From assembly GCF_014843825.1 (NCBI RefSeq), contig NZ_JHQR01000151.1, forward strand, positions 1 to 56,719: a stretch of DNA of 56,719 nucleotides, in the 5' to 3' direction. The number at the start of each line of letters is the position of its first letter. The stretch's first letter is position 1. The notes under the pieces were generated by a model. The model was not told the DNA's origin. It saw nothing but the letters and a program-made list of their open reading frames with translations, and ran no database searches. Below are positions 44,981-53,380 of the stretch, piece by piece. Made by a program: the position numbers and the translations under genes. Source of the stretch: Mesorhizobium silamurunense. GTDB taxonomy: Bacteria > Pseudomonadota > Alphaproteobacteria > Rhizobiales > Rhizobiaceae.

Positions 44981-45783
44981 GAGGTCTTCGTCGATGCTCT
45001 GTTATTCGGTTTTCCCCGGGCTTCTGCCAAATTGTCGGACCCTGCGGTCTTTTCGATCGACCGCAACCTTTCGCGCTTGACCTGAGGAGACTTGGACGAG
45101 ACGGTGTGTCTGGTCGCCCTTCCAAGAGGCAATTCAGGAGATGGATCGGCATCCTGCAACACCTCCCGGAGATAAGATTGCATCCATATTGGCAAGGTTG
45201 GTAGGCCGTCGCGGAGATCGTCGCGGATCACTTGTCCTCTTGCCGGATCACTGAGCAAGTTCCGAAGTCGTGCCGTGCTGTCCGCTTCGTTCCCTGACGT
45301 TATAATGTCTTGAAGCCAGTATAAGGCTTGGACGACCCGCATCGCAGGTCGTCCGGCCCAGAAAAGCCGGCTTGGCGCAGCCTGCTTAAATTTGATAGTT
45401 TGGTTGCCCAGTTTTATTGGACGCAGACGCGCATCACTGAGTACAACTACTTGTGAGGGAATGGCGGTGGTGAGACCTAGATCATTCGCCGCAGTTAGAC
45501 CGTCGACGACAAGACGGGCTTGGTCGCGTCGACTTACAGCGTCAATTACGGCGCGTGTCTCCGGGGCGCCCGAACGGCCCGTCAGGCTGTCTTTGCGCGG
45601 CATGTAATACAGACCCCTATCAAGACGCTGCAGCTTTTGGGTTTTCACGAGGCGTTGGAGTGCCTTGTCTATCGCAGCGCGAGGTCCAATGTCGAGAAAG
45701 TCCACAGGTGTCCAGACAGCACTCGGAGCCGCTGCAATGCGGTCGAGGATCTGTGGCTTTAGATCGAGCGAAGGGCCGCGCAT
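44977..45783 (-). CDS. AbiEi-like (DUF6088) antitoxin
   Basis: The 268-residue protein begins at ATG 45783 after GAGGTG. It has an N-terminal winged HTH (ILDRIAAAPSAVWTPVDFLDIG, AIDKALQRLVKTQKLQRLDRGLYY) followed by the AbiEi-type domain (AVIDAVSRRDQARLVVDGLTAANDLGL, LGNQTIKFK, RLFWAGRPAMRVVQALYWL). In type IV AbiE systems this protein represses the operon and counteracts the toxin. Two inverted repeats just upstream (45794-45875) are its probable operators. The cognate toxin is reduced to a tail. Confidence 0.82.
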   Translation of the reverse strand: MRGPSLDLKPQILDRIAAAPSAVWTPVDFLDIGPRAAIDKALQRLVKTQKLQRLDRGLYYMPRKDSLTGRSGAPETRAVIDAVSRRDQARLVVDGLTAANDLGLTTAIPSQVVVLSDARLRPIKLGNQTIKFKQAAPSRLFWAGRPAMRVVQALYWLQDIITSGNEADSTARLRNLLSDPARGQVIRDDLRDGLPTLPIWMQSYLREVLQDADPSPELPLGRATRHTVSSKSPQVKRERLRSIEKTAGSDNLAEARGKPNNRASTKTS

Positions 45784-45793
45784 GCTCACCTCT

Positions 45794-45824
45794 TTGTCCG
45801 AAAAATGCGGTATTTTTCGGACAA
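45794..45824. promoter_or_regulatory. Inverted-repeat operator 1
   Basis: TTGTCCGAAAAAT and ATTTTTCGGACAA face each other around GCGGT, a near-perfect 31-base inverted repeat starting ten bases upstream of the antitoxin start. It probably binds the AbiEi-like protein as a repressor. Confidence 0.7.
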
Positions 45825-45844
45825 AAGCAACTCCGAGCTTTACG

Positions 45845-45875
45845 TTGTCCGAAGGATGCGGTAAATTTCGGACAA
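45845..45875. promoter_or_regulatory. Inverted-repeat operator 2
   Basis: TTGTCCGAAGGATGCGG followed by TAAATTTCGGACAA is a second repeat, centred 51 bases from the first. It lies 21 bases ahead of the divergent methyltransferase start, so both genes may be controlled together. Confidence 0.7.
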
Positions 45876-45896
45876 AGACGTACCGGGAGGTCGAAC

Positions 45897-47087
45897 GTGA
45901 TCCGCTCCATTCATCCCTTCCCGGCACGCATGGCACCGGAACTAGCTCTCGAAAAACTAAACGAGCTATCCTCCGCAGGCCTAGTGCTCGACCCGATGGC
46001 AGGTTCTGGAACCGTTCTTCGTCAGGCGACCGATCTCGGTCACCAGGCGATTGGCTTCGATATGGACCCTCTCGCAGTTCTCATGACCCGCGTGTTGACG
46101 GCCGCAGTCAACGATGCGTTGGTCCTCGATCTCGCTGAGCGCGTAAATAAACGAATCGATGCGATATCTGTTGAAGAAGCCATCCTGCCTTGGATGGACA
46201 ATGATCCCGAGACAGCGGCGTTTGCCGACTTCTGGTTCGCTGATCCGCAGAAAGCCGAGTTGCGCCGAATCGCTTGTGCGTTGGATCAGCTTAGCGGGGA
46301 ACTCTCCAGCCCGGATGAGCACTTGGCGATCGACCTGTTGAAGATCGCGCTCAGCCGCCTCATCATCACCAAGGACAAAGGAGCTTCGCTGGCCCGCGAC
46401 GTCTCGCACAGTCGACCGCATAAGGTCGCGGATGCCAACGACTTCGAGGTCAGACCAATGTTCGATCGCTCAATTAACGCTGTAAGGAAGCGCCTGAGCG
46501 AAGCCCCACCTGCCGGCGCCGCCGCCATTACGCTCGGCGATGCGCGAACCCTGACGTCCGTCGCGGACGCCAGCGTCGACATGGTTCTGACGTCGCCACC
46601 CTATCTCAATGCTATTGACTACATGCGCGGACATCGTCTGTCTCTTATTTGGCTTGGCCATCGTCTTAGAGACCTTCGTGCGATCCGCTCCAACAGCATC
46701 GGTGCTGAGCGGGCGCCCGATAAGATTGATGAGGCCATCGAGCTGGCAACGATGCAAGCTGCCATGGGCGAGATCGATCAGCTTCCCACGAAATTCGCGT
46801 CGATGATCGCCCGCTATGTCCAGGACATCCGTCTTATGGTCAGCGAAATCGCGCGCGTGCTAAAGGCTGGAGCACGCGCGACATTCGTCGTAGGCAATTC
46901 CTGTCTGCGCGACGTGTTCATCAGGAATTCTGAAGCGGTCGCTACCGCTGCCCGCCTCGCTGGGCTGACATTGGTTAGCGAAACCGAGCGACCTTTACCA
47001 TTGCACAGCCGCTATCTGCCAATGACGAGCGAACCGCTCGGCAAGCGCATGCGCACCGAGACGATCCTCACATTCGCTCGCACCTGA
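45897..47087 (+). CDS. DNA methyltransferase (N4-cytosine/N6-adenine type)
   Basis: The 396-residue protein starts at GTG 45897 with an ideal GGGAGGT site. It opens with HPFPARMAPELA, followed by the SAM-binding motif LDPMAGSGTVLRQA (31-44), the acidic end of strand 2 (IGFDMDPLAV) and the catalytic motif TSPPYLNAIDY (232-242). TSPPY fits an amino-methyltransferase of exocyclic N4 or N6. The order is motif I then IV. A central insert (about 80-200) could be the target-recognition part. It is divergent from the antitoxin and convergent with the Z1 gene, with a 3-base gap. It probably marks self DNA for the adjacent Z1/HerA module. Confidence 0.85.
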   Translation: MIRSIHPFPARMAPELALEKLNELSSAGLVLDPMAGSGTVLRQATDLGHQAIGFDMDPLAVLMTRVLTAAVNDALVLDLAERVNKRIDAISVEEAILPWMDNDPETAAFADFWFADPQKAELRRIACALDQLSGELSSPDEHLAIDLLKIALSRLIITKDKGASLARDVSHSRPHKVADANDFEVRPMFDRSINAVRKRLSEAPPAGAAAITLGDARTLTSVADASVDMVLTSPPYLNAIDYMRGHRLSLIWLGHRLRDLRAIRSNSIGAERAPDKIDEAIELATMQAAMGEIDQLPTKFASMIARYVQDIRLMVSEIARVLKAGARATFVVGNSCLRDVFIRNSEAVATAARLAGLTLVSETERPLPLHSRYLPMTSEPLGKRMRTETILTFART

Positions 47088-47090
47088 CTG

Positions 47091-48932
47091 TCATGCGAGA
47101 TTCTGGATGAACTGCAAGCTACCCTTGTACTTGTAGAACAGCTTTGCTCGTCCGTTCGCATTGTAGAAAATCTTCACATGATGGACGGCTGTCGGAAATT
47201 TCTTGGGCTCAAGCTGACTTTTGCCCATGAATCCCTTGTCGCGTGAGATCGCTGCCTGATTGGCGGTACTGCCGTAATTAGCGATCGTCGAGGCTGCGTG
47301 AATGGCGAGCGTGCCGCCACCTCCGGCCATCACTGCCTTGATGTAGTCGATCAGAAATTGCGGCAGCGCGTCGTTGCCGAGTTTGGCGCGAAGCGCATCT
47401 AGCGTGACGATGCTCGATGGGTCACCAAGCACGATCTGATCGAGCTCTACCGTGTAATCGAACATGCCGAACGACATCTCGCCCTTGTCGAGCGCGACTG
47501 TTGCCTTATCAATACTGGGGTCCGACGCCACAGACACGCGACTATCTCCAATCCAGACCGGCGACCCCAGCTCGCTCCGAACTGTCGCGAGCGCCAGCCG
47601 ATGAAACACGAAGCAACGATGCCAATCGGCATAGAGTTGGGTTGGGATTGTCAGTTCGAAATGTTCAAGATATGCGCCGCGCGCGCCGAACATGCGTGCC
47701 CGCTGGATGTAAGTATCCTGCTGCAACTTGTGCTGCACGTTACGCGTGAAAAACATCGACAGAAGGTTTGGGAAGGTGACGCCGCGTGAAACTATATTCC
47801 CGCCGATGATAATGGTGAACGGAGAGGAGGGCTCGGTGGCGCTATCCCCTGCTGCTATTCGGTCTCGTTCGCTGTTCAGCACCACGAGGCTCGTGCGCGA
47901 AGCGTTTTCCACGACATAGCTGGTGAGTGCATCGGGATCAGCCGCTAGATATAGCTGCTGCGCCGTCGCATAGACGCTGGTGACAAGCGTATCGAACTCC
48001 GTGCTGTCGGCCTCCGTCAATGCATGCACGGCCTCTTCGATCGTGATGCGGTCGGCCTCATGGTCGAGCTTCTTGCCGCTCGTGTGCACCAGCATCGTGT
48101 AGTTTTTCTCTTCGTCGTTCACAACCTTGTTGAGGTAGGCGACCGTAACAAGAAACCGAACGAGCGCGTCCCGCGCTTCCTGCGGATTGCCGCCCTGCTG
48201 AAGATAGGTCAGGCGATAAGACACTTTCTTGTCGAGAGGAAAGAACACATCCTGGCCTGTATATTTGGCGTGTGGTGGGAAGCTCACCCACTTTTCAGTG
48301 TCATTCTTAAAGGTGTTGTTGAGATCGAGCCGTGCGGGTGTCGCGGTGACGCCAATATAGAAGCCATCGCTGCCAATCAGCTGCCCAACGAGGTCGTTAA
48401 TGGTCGTCTTCGTACCCTTGTTCACCTTGGAGTTTGGCGTGGCATAATCTGCTTCGTCATCGATCACGACGATCTTTCCTACGCCCTTGAGTCGATCGAT
48501 CAGCTTCTCGAGATCTCGCGCGTTCTTTTTGCAGAAAACAACCAGCTCGGCGGGCTTCTGGCCGTTCGACGTCTGAAGCAACTCGGAGGAGTTACGAGGA
48601 GCTGGCGCTAGGCCGGAGGTCTTGAAGCGACGCAAATTCTGCGTGAGCAAATCGACACTGTCGTTCATGAGATGAACGATGATCTTGTGCCCCTGATCGA
48701 GGAGCTTCGCCGTTAGACAGATCATCATCTCGGTCTTGCCGCTCTGAGGCTCACCATAGATCACGAGCGCCGATGTGCTGGCCTTTGCCAGGTTGGAGAC
48801 CGCGCCGTTGACAGCCACCTCGATGCTCGTCGTAGGAATGTCGGCAGTCTGCAATCGCTTTAGTTGTTTGGCATACCGATCATTGAGTTTTGCTTTTGCC
48901 TTGAATTTCGCGAGATCGATTACTGTTGTCAC
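47091..48932 (-). CDS. Z1-domain superfamily II helicase-like ATPase
   Basis: The 613-residue protein has Walker A GEPQSGKT (60-67), the DEAD-like box VVIDDEADYAT (155-165), GVTATPAR (194-201), and the C-terminal helicase-like segments IIIGGNIVSRGVTFPNLLSMFF and QDTYIQRARMFGARG. These are the marks of Z1-domain proteins, otherwise seen with MORC/GHKL ATPases and nucleases in restriction-like loci. No GHKL ATPase is near. It lies 202 bases downstream of HerA in the same direction, with its own start (ATG 48932), and ends 3 bases from the methyltransferase stop. The role as a DNA-translocating sensor is inferred. Confidence 0.85.
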   Translation of the reverse strand: MTTVIDLAKFKAKAKLNDRYAKQLKRLQTADIPTTSIEVAVNGAVSNLAKASTSALVIYGEPQSGKTEMMICLTAKLLDQGHKIIVHLMNDSVDLLTQNLRRFKTSGLAPAPRNSSELLQTSNGQKPAELVVFCKKNARDLEKLIDRLKGVGKIVVIDDEADYATPNSKVNKGTKTTINDLVGQLIGSDGFYIGVTATPARLDLNNTFKNDTEKWVSFPPHAKYTGQDVFFPLDKKVSYRLTYLQQGGNPQEARDALVRFLVTVAYLNKVVNDEEKNYTMLVHTSGKKLDHEADRITIEEAVHALTEADSTEFDTLVTSVYATAQQLYLAADPDALTSYVVENASRTSLVVLNSERDRIAAGDSATEPSSPFTIIIGGNIVSRGVTFPNLLSMFFTRNVQHKLQQDTYIQRARMFGARGAYLEHFELTIPTQLYADWHRCFVFHRLALATVRSELGSPVWIGDSRVSVASDPSIDKATVALDKGEMSFGMFDYTVELDQIVLGDPSSIVTLDALRAKLGNDALPQFLIDYIKAVMAGGGGTLAIHAASTIANYGSTANQAAISRDKGFMGKSQLEPKKFPTAVHHVKIFYNANGRAKLFYKYKGSLQFIQNLA

Positions 48933-49134
48933 TGAAAATCACCCCAATTGGTCGGCTGAGTTTATAGATAGAATAGCGAATCGATTTACTATACTTCTTC
49001 CCGCAATTGCTCAGGTCAGGAAAAATGCATGTCCAGCTTTTACAGCAGTCAGACCCCTTTCCCATACTATGCCTCCTAACGCCAACATCTAGAGCACGCG
49101 AATCGACATCGGTCTGAAAGACGAAGCATATATG
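48933..49134. other. Gap between herA and the Z1 gene
   Basis: The 202-base AT-rich gap holds no open frame with support. It may contain a promoter for the Z1 gene, since its middle (TTTATAGATAGAATAGCGAATCG on the + strand, only partly quoted: TTTATAGATAGAATAGCG) is much richer in A/T than the flanks. Confidence 0.4.
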
Positions 49135-51003
49135 TCAGCTTTCCAGTCTCAGCTTCGCGGTCGAGGGACGGATCTGTGTCATGATCGGGCGACGCATGTG
49201 AGCAAGGCTAACGACGGCCTGTCCCGGCTGCAGCGACGCAAGCGAGCGCCACATGCTCTGATCAATGGCAGGAATAGTCCGCCGCAACCGGCCGACGACG
49301 CTTTCGTCCTGAATCTTGTGCAGGATCCAGTTGTTGATCAGCGCCAACACCTCATCGGGCAAATTCTGCGGCAACTGCGTGACGAAGGTTAGGCCCAGCC
49401 AACGCTTACGCCCGCGCTTAGCAATGCGGGCAACCTGCTCATACAACGTCGGCATCTGTCGGATTCGCGCCGTCGACAGAAATTCGTGTGCCTCCTCGAT
49501 AATGAGATTAACTGGCGTCGGCGTCTGCCCCTTGACGCTTGCCAACTCGTACGCACGCTCCTGCTCCGTCTGCAGCTGCCGCAAAACCTGCGCGATCGCC
49601 AAGTTTCGCAGCACCGGGCTGTCGAGATCTGAAAGGTCGATGATGTTGACCCGACCTGGTTTGAGCATCGCCGGGACATCTAGGTGCGCGGCATCGGCAC
49701 GATCGAAGATTTTCAACCGGTGCATGCGCCAGAGGAGGCCGGAAACCTTCATCCAGCTCGACGGGACTTTCTCAAGTTCAGTCTGATCAATGATTTCTTT
49801 GAGCTTGGCCTGCGCGTCCGACCGTTTGCGCATCAGGTCGCTGGCCCAAAATGTGACTTCACCTTTCTTGAGGTGCGCGATGCATGCAGAAACGACGTCG
49901 ATTAGCAGCGCCAGGGTCAGGTGTGGATAGCCTGACTCCATTTCATCCCAATCCAGGGCCTGGCGTTCCGACTCGACGTCCTTCTTGACCGGAAAAATGT
50001 TGATGTCGCCCAGCAGGCGTCGACCGATATCATAGGCGGCGAGGAAACGACCTTGTTGTGCATCGTTCATCCCGAGTATTTCTATCGCGGTCCATGGTGA
50101 TAGCACGCTGAATTCGAGCGTGAACTCGGTATGTGACGGGTGGTCAGGATTGCTGGGCTCACGGCCGACGAGCGTCAGAACATGTGTGTTGGGTACGCCT
50201 TTAACGGGGAGACCCTGCGCCCTGGCAAGCGCCAGCATATCGGCATCCGCGGTCACCTCGTGCATGGTGGTGTACTCGCCTTCGGTATCGAGCAGAATGA
50301 CCGCCGCCCCCTCTGCCGCGATGCCGGCGGCGTAGTTGGTGATCGTCGTAGATTTGCCGCCGCCCGTTGTGCCCAGAACCCCCGTATGCCGATAGAGTAC
50401 AGACTTCTTGTGAACCGGCACCGGTACGTCGACTGTTTCGTGGCCCATTACGCGGCCGATGGCGAAATCGCCCTCCAAGCCCAGAATCGAAGACATCTCT
50501 GCATCATCAACCAGGAAGACGGGCGAATTCGGAATTGGTCGCCGATTGGCAGGCCCGATGCGACCCCCTCTTTCCTCGCCGAGCAGCTGAAGCTGAAGAC
50601 GGCCGTGGTGCCCGGGCATGCCGATTGCGCCATTGACCGCCGAGATCACCATGGCGGTCGAATCAGCGCTAATACCATCCGGATCATAGAACGGTCCGGC
50701 CGACACAGTTCCGACATAGCGGCGACCGTCGGGATGGCTTTCGATGCGAAGAAGCGCCTGCGACGTTACGTTCAGAATTTTGTCCGGCGGCATCACAACC
50801 GTCACCGATCCATCGGACGAGCCGGAGGTGTCGTACAGGGTTCGCCCGAAAGATCCATCGTAAACAGCCGGCAGCTTCTTCTGACCGCCGGCCTTTTCTG
50901 ACGTCTCGATCAAATTCTTCACGGCCGCGCGGCTCGTTGACGCACGGTCAGCCACCTCCGATGCATCGCTAGCCGGTTCGTGGTCTCGGTTCGCTTTGGG
51001 CAT
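49135..51003 (-). CDS. herA: HerA-type hexameric DNA-translocase ATPase
   Basis: The 622-residue protein has the HerA/FtsK-like layout: an N-terminal beta-barrel region ending with AIGRVMGHETVDVPV, Walker A GTTGGGKST (211-219), DTEGEY (about 236-241), Walker B NLIIEEAHEFL, and the arginine-rich RIAKRGRKRWLGLTFVTQLPQNL followed by INNWILHKIQD. HerA forms hexamers that pump DNA together with a nuclease such as NurA. The start ATG 51003 follows AGGAGAG, 27 bases after the NurA-like gene. Insertions between the Walker motifs make it longer than archaeal HerA (about 500). Confidence 0.92.
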   Translation of the reverse strand: MPKANRDHEPASDASEVADRASTSRAAVKNLIETSEKAGGQKKLPAVYDGSFGRTLYDTSGSSDGSVTVVMPPDKILNVTSQALLRIESHPDGRRYVGTVSAGPFYDPDGISADSTAMVISAVNGAIGMPGHHGRLQLQLLGEERGGRIGPANRRPIPNSPVFLVDDAEMSSILGLEGDFAIGRVMGHETVDVPVPVHKKSVLYRHTGVLGTTGGGKSTTITNYAAGIAAEGAAVILLDTEGEYTTMHEVTADADMLALARAQGLPVKGVPNTHVLTLVGREPSNPDHPSHTEFTLEFSVLSPWTAIEILGMNDAQQGRFLAAYDIGRRLLGDINIFPVKKDVESERQALDWDEMESGYPHLTLALLIDVVSACIAHLKKGEVTFWASDLMRKRSDAQAKLKEIIDQTELEKVPSSWMKVSGLLWRMHRLKIFDRADAAHLDVPAMLKPGRVNIIDLSDLDSPVLRNLAIAQVLRQLQTEQERAYELASVKGQTPTPVNLIIEEAHEFLSTARIRQMPTLYEQVARIAKRGRKRWLGLTFVTQLPQNLPDEVLALINNWILHKIQDESVVGRLRRTIPAIDQSMWRSLASLQPGQAVVSLAHMRRPIMTQIRPSTAKLRLES

Positions 51004-51030
51004 TTCACTCTCCTGAATGGGCGAGGCGCT

Positions 51031-52209
51031 TCACGCGCCATATTGAGTCATGACCGCCGCTGCCGGCTTGAAGATCGCATCTGATGGGAACATCTCGCGG
51101 CAGATACCGCCGGCGAGATCGAGCAGCATCGGGTAGCCTCGCGCTTCAACAAGCACGGCATCCGCCATCGCGACGATAGCGGCTTCGCTGGCGTGTTCGG
51201 CATGGGCATAGAACACCTGACTTGACGAGTGCGGCGAGACGCGAAAGACGCCGGCGACAAGCTTCCCGCTGGCGTCCGCCTGAAAGCCCTCAAGCATCCG
51301 CAGCGCTTTCTGGAATCGGCCCGTTCCATAGTGACCTTGAGTGATGACGCCGTGCATGTAGGAGTTCAGATCGTCGACGATCGCATATTCAAGGGGGAGT
51401 AACGCATCGCCGATGGTCCGCAGCAGGCGGTCGTTCGATCCGTGCGGAACATAGACGAAGCGCTTGTGGTCGAGCAGCAACTCACGAAAAAGCGGAACGG
51501 ACAACTCGATCAGTTCGGGCATCCCAGCCCCCGTGAGCAATTCCTTCGGCAGGGGATGGCCATGGCCCATCCGCCATGGCGCTTCTGCCTTGCGCGCCAT
51601 GACCGCCAACTCGGCATTGGCCATCAATCCGCGTCGCAGCATGTCCGATACGCCCGCTTCCTCGGCATCCTCGGCTGCTTTGCGTTGGGCAAGCAAGGCG
51701 AGCGTTCGATCAAGCGCGGTGCGTCCTGAGACCTTGACGTCCTTCTGAAACACTCGGTGGCCCCAGGTCCCATGGTCGCCCAGATAGGTCGCAAGTGCTA
51801 TGGCCGTCTGAAAGATCGTCATCGGAAGCGTCTGATGAACGACCGACGCCCCATCAACGGCTTGGACATGCCCGCTGAATAGCAAGTGCTGCTGAACTGT
51901 CCGCAACTCGCCAAGTTCGACTTCGTGAACTCCAGCATCACGGGGAGCACCTACGCGGCGGGCGATCAAAGGGAAGGCCTGCTCGCGAATGTCGCGGCGG
52001 GCTTCCATTTCCCGGACTTGCGCCGCAATAATCTCCCTCTGCAGACGATCAAACTGCTCCGCCATCCGGTGGGCGGGGTCCCAATTGTCGATGTCGAGCG
52101 TGTCCTCAATGCGCTCGCCGGTAGCGTCCTCGTAGCTCCGCCCAGCTGCCGATCCCGCTTCGCGTGGCGCCGATTTAGCTTCATCTTGGTCGACAGCAGA
52201 ATTAGCCAT
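51031..52209 (-). CDS. NurA-like nuclease candidate
   Basis: The 392-residue protein lies directly before herA, the usual place of NurA. An acidic DG motif (VQAVDGAS, Asp119) could be the first NurA metal ligand. EYAIVDDLNSYMHGV and the C-terminal ARGYPMLLDLAGGICREMF fit the later part of the fold, in which YPxxLxLAH is usual, here with Ala-Gly in place of Ala-His. Helices with EIIAAQVREMEARR precede the domain. The resemblance is partial, so another HerA partner is possible. Start ATG 52209 has AAGGACC upstream, and the gene starts 17 bases after the peptidase stop. Confidence 0.6.
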   Translation of the reverse strand: MANSAVDQDEAKSAPREAGSAAGRSYEDATGERIEDTLDIDNWDPAHRMAEQFDRLQREIIAAQVREMEARRDIREQAFPLIARRVGAPRDAGVHEVELGELRTVQQHLLFSGHVQAVDGASVVHQTLPMTIFQTAIALATYLGDHGTWGHRVFQKDVKVSGRTALDRTLALLAQRKAAEDAEEAGVSDMLRRGLMANAELAVMARKAEAPWRMGHGHPLPKELLTGAGMPELIELSVPLFRELLLDHKRFVYVPHGSNDRLLRTIGDALLPLEYAIVDDLNSYMHGVITQGHYGTGRFQKALRMLEGFQADASGKLVAGVFRVSPHSSSQVFYAHAEHASEAAIVAMADAVLVEARGYPMLLDLAGGICREMFPSDAIFKPAAAVMTQYGA

Positions 52210-52226
52210 GCGCCGGTCCTTTTATC

Positions 52227-52991
52227 CTACATATGCCGCTCGCGCTCTATCTTGGACGCCGCCTTGCGAAGTTGCTCCACTAAGGAAGGGCGATTGCGGC
52301 CCGCAGCGTTCACGATACGCGGCGCGTGACGATCGGCATCGCCCGGTGACAGCCCAAAGGTTTCTATCAAGCAGGCGGTGGCCGCTGCCCGATCGATGCG
52401 CCCACTTCGACCAAGCGTGCGGGCAATGACAATGCCTATAGGGGCGAGGGCAAGGAACGCAGCCTCATCGGCTTCATATTCCATGACTTCCGCGGCGGCT
52501 GTCAGTGGTACACCGTCGTCCCGTTCCATCACGTCCGCAAACGCGCCGAGCGGGCATCCCGACAAAATGCCCGCAAGTTGTTCCGGTGCCGTCGGCGCTC
52601 GAAGGCCATCGAGTACGTCAATGATCGCCGGGCCAAGGCGAGCGATCGCGAGTTCGCGCCGCGTTAAGTAATGACCTGCAAAATGGGCCAGTTCATGCGC
52701 GAGAGCGAACCTCACGAGCGCTGAATCATCTTCGTCGAGAAAAATCATACCGAAGCCTCGGTGGGCAACCAAGCAGCCGCGCAGGCGTCGTTTTCGTAGG
52801 GACGCGGCTGCGCGACCGGTCGCGACAGCCAGCGTCTGGACGACGTCCGCGGTGGTAAGGCCAGCGCGGACAATGATCGAAACGGGCAAGGTCAGCGGTG
52901 CGCATTCGGCGAGATCACGCGGAAAGCCGGAGCCGACAAAGTCGGTTCCGGCTGTAATTCGCGCTGCAACTGCGGCGGCGTCAAACGCCAT
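52227..52991 (-). CDS. ImmA/IrrE-family metallopeptidase
   Basis: The 254-residue protein has the zinc motif AHELAHFAGHY (HExxH at 99-103) and a downstream helix MEYEADEAAFLAL supplying the third ligand. It is an ImmA/IrrE-type peptidase, like those that cleave phage repressors or toxin-system regulators. The ATG at 52991 overlaps the stop of the 129-residue gene as TGATG, so the two are coupled. It may cleave the small protein or the sigma-like protein to switch the operon on; this is inferred from arrangement. Confidence 0.82.
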   Translation of the reverse strand: MAFDAAAVAARITAGTDFVGSGFPRDLAECAPLTLPVSIIVRAGLTTADVVQTLAVATGRAAASLRKRRLRGCLVAHRGFGMIFLDEDDSALVRFALAHELAHFAGHYLTRRELAIARLGPAIIDVLDGLRAPTAPEQLAGILSGCPLGAFADVMERDDGVPLTAAAEVMEYEADEAAFLALAPIGIVIARTLGRSGRIDRAAATACLIETFGLSPGDADRHAPRIVNAAGRNRPSLVEQLRKAASKIERERHM

Positions 52992-53380
52992 CAATCGGTA
53001 TCCTGTTTCTCCTCGTCCACGTCGAGCGCGGCGATCAGCATTTCGCCGTCGTCATTGGCATTCGCGAAGGCCTTTGCGCTTTCAGCGAAACGTAGCATAT
53101 TGACGAGGGCCAGTGGATTCACGCCCAACGCGGTTGCCAACTCCATTGCCGCCCCGGGTATTGCAGCGCCTTCCGGCCGCGGTGTTACCGCGAGCCGCCA
53201 CAGCTGGTTCTCATCACAACGCAGCTCGACGGTGGCCGAGCGCCCTGGATTTGCACGTTCCCAAATCGCCAGAGCACTACCGACGAAATCGGATCGATCA
53301 CGCGCCGCCTGGGCCATCGCGCGCCCCAGACGTTCGGTCTCTGCTGAATTTCGGTCCATTGTAATCTCCGTATTAATCAT
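52991..53380 (-). CDS. Uncharacterised 129-residue protein
   Basis: The protein starts at ATG 53380, overlapping the stop of the sigma-like gene (ATGA), and ends in the start of the ImmA/IrrE gene. It has no membrane segment. The middle (MAQAARDRSDFVGSALAIWERANPG, split as AQAARDRSDFVGSALAIW) and the end (MELATALGVNPLALVNMLRFA, NDDGEMLIAALDVDE) look helical with a short helix-turn-helix-like piece. I do not recognise the family. Its position between a regulator and a protease makes it a candidate protease substrate or antirepressor. Confidence 0.7.
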   Translation of the reverse strand: MINTEITMDRNSAETERLGRAMAQAARDRSDFVGSALAIWERANPGRSATVELRCDENQLWRLAVTPRPEGAAIPGAAMELATALGVNPLALVNMLRFAESAKAFANANDDGEMLIAALDVDEEKQDTD

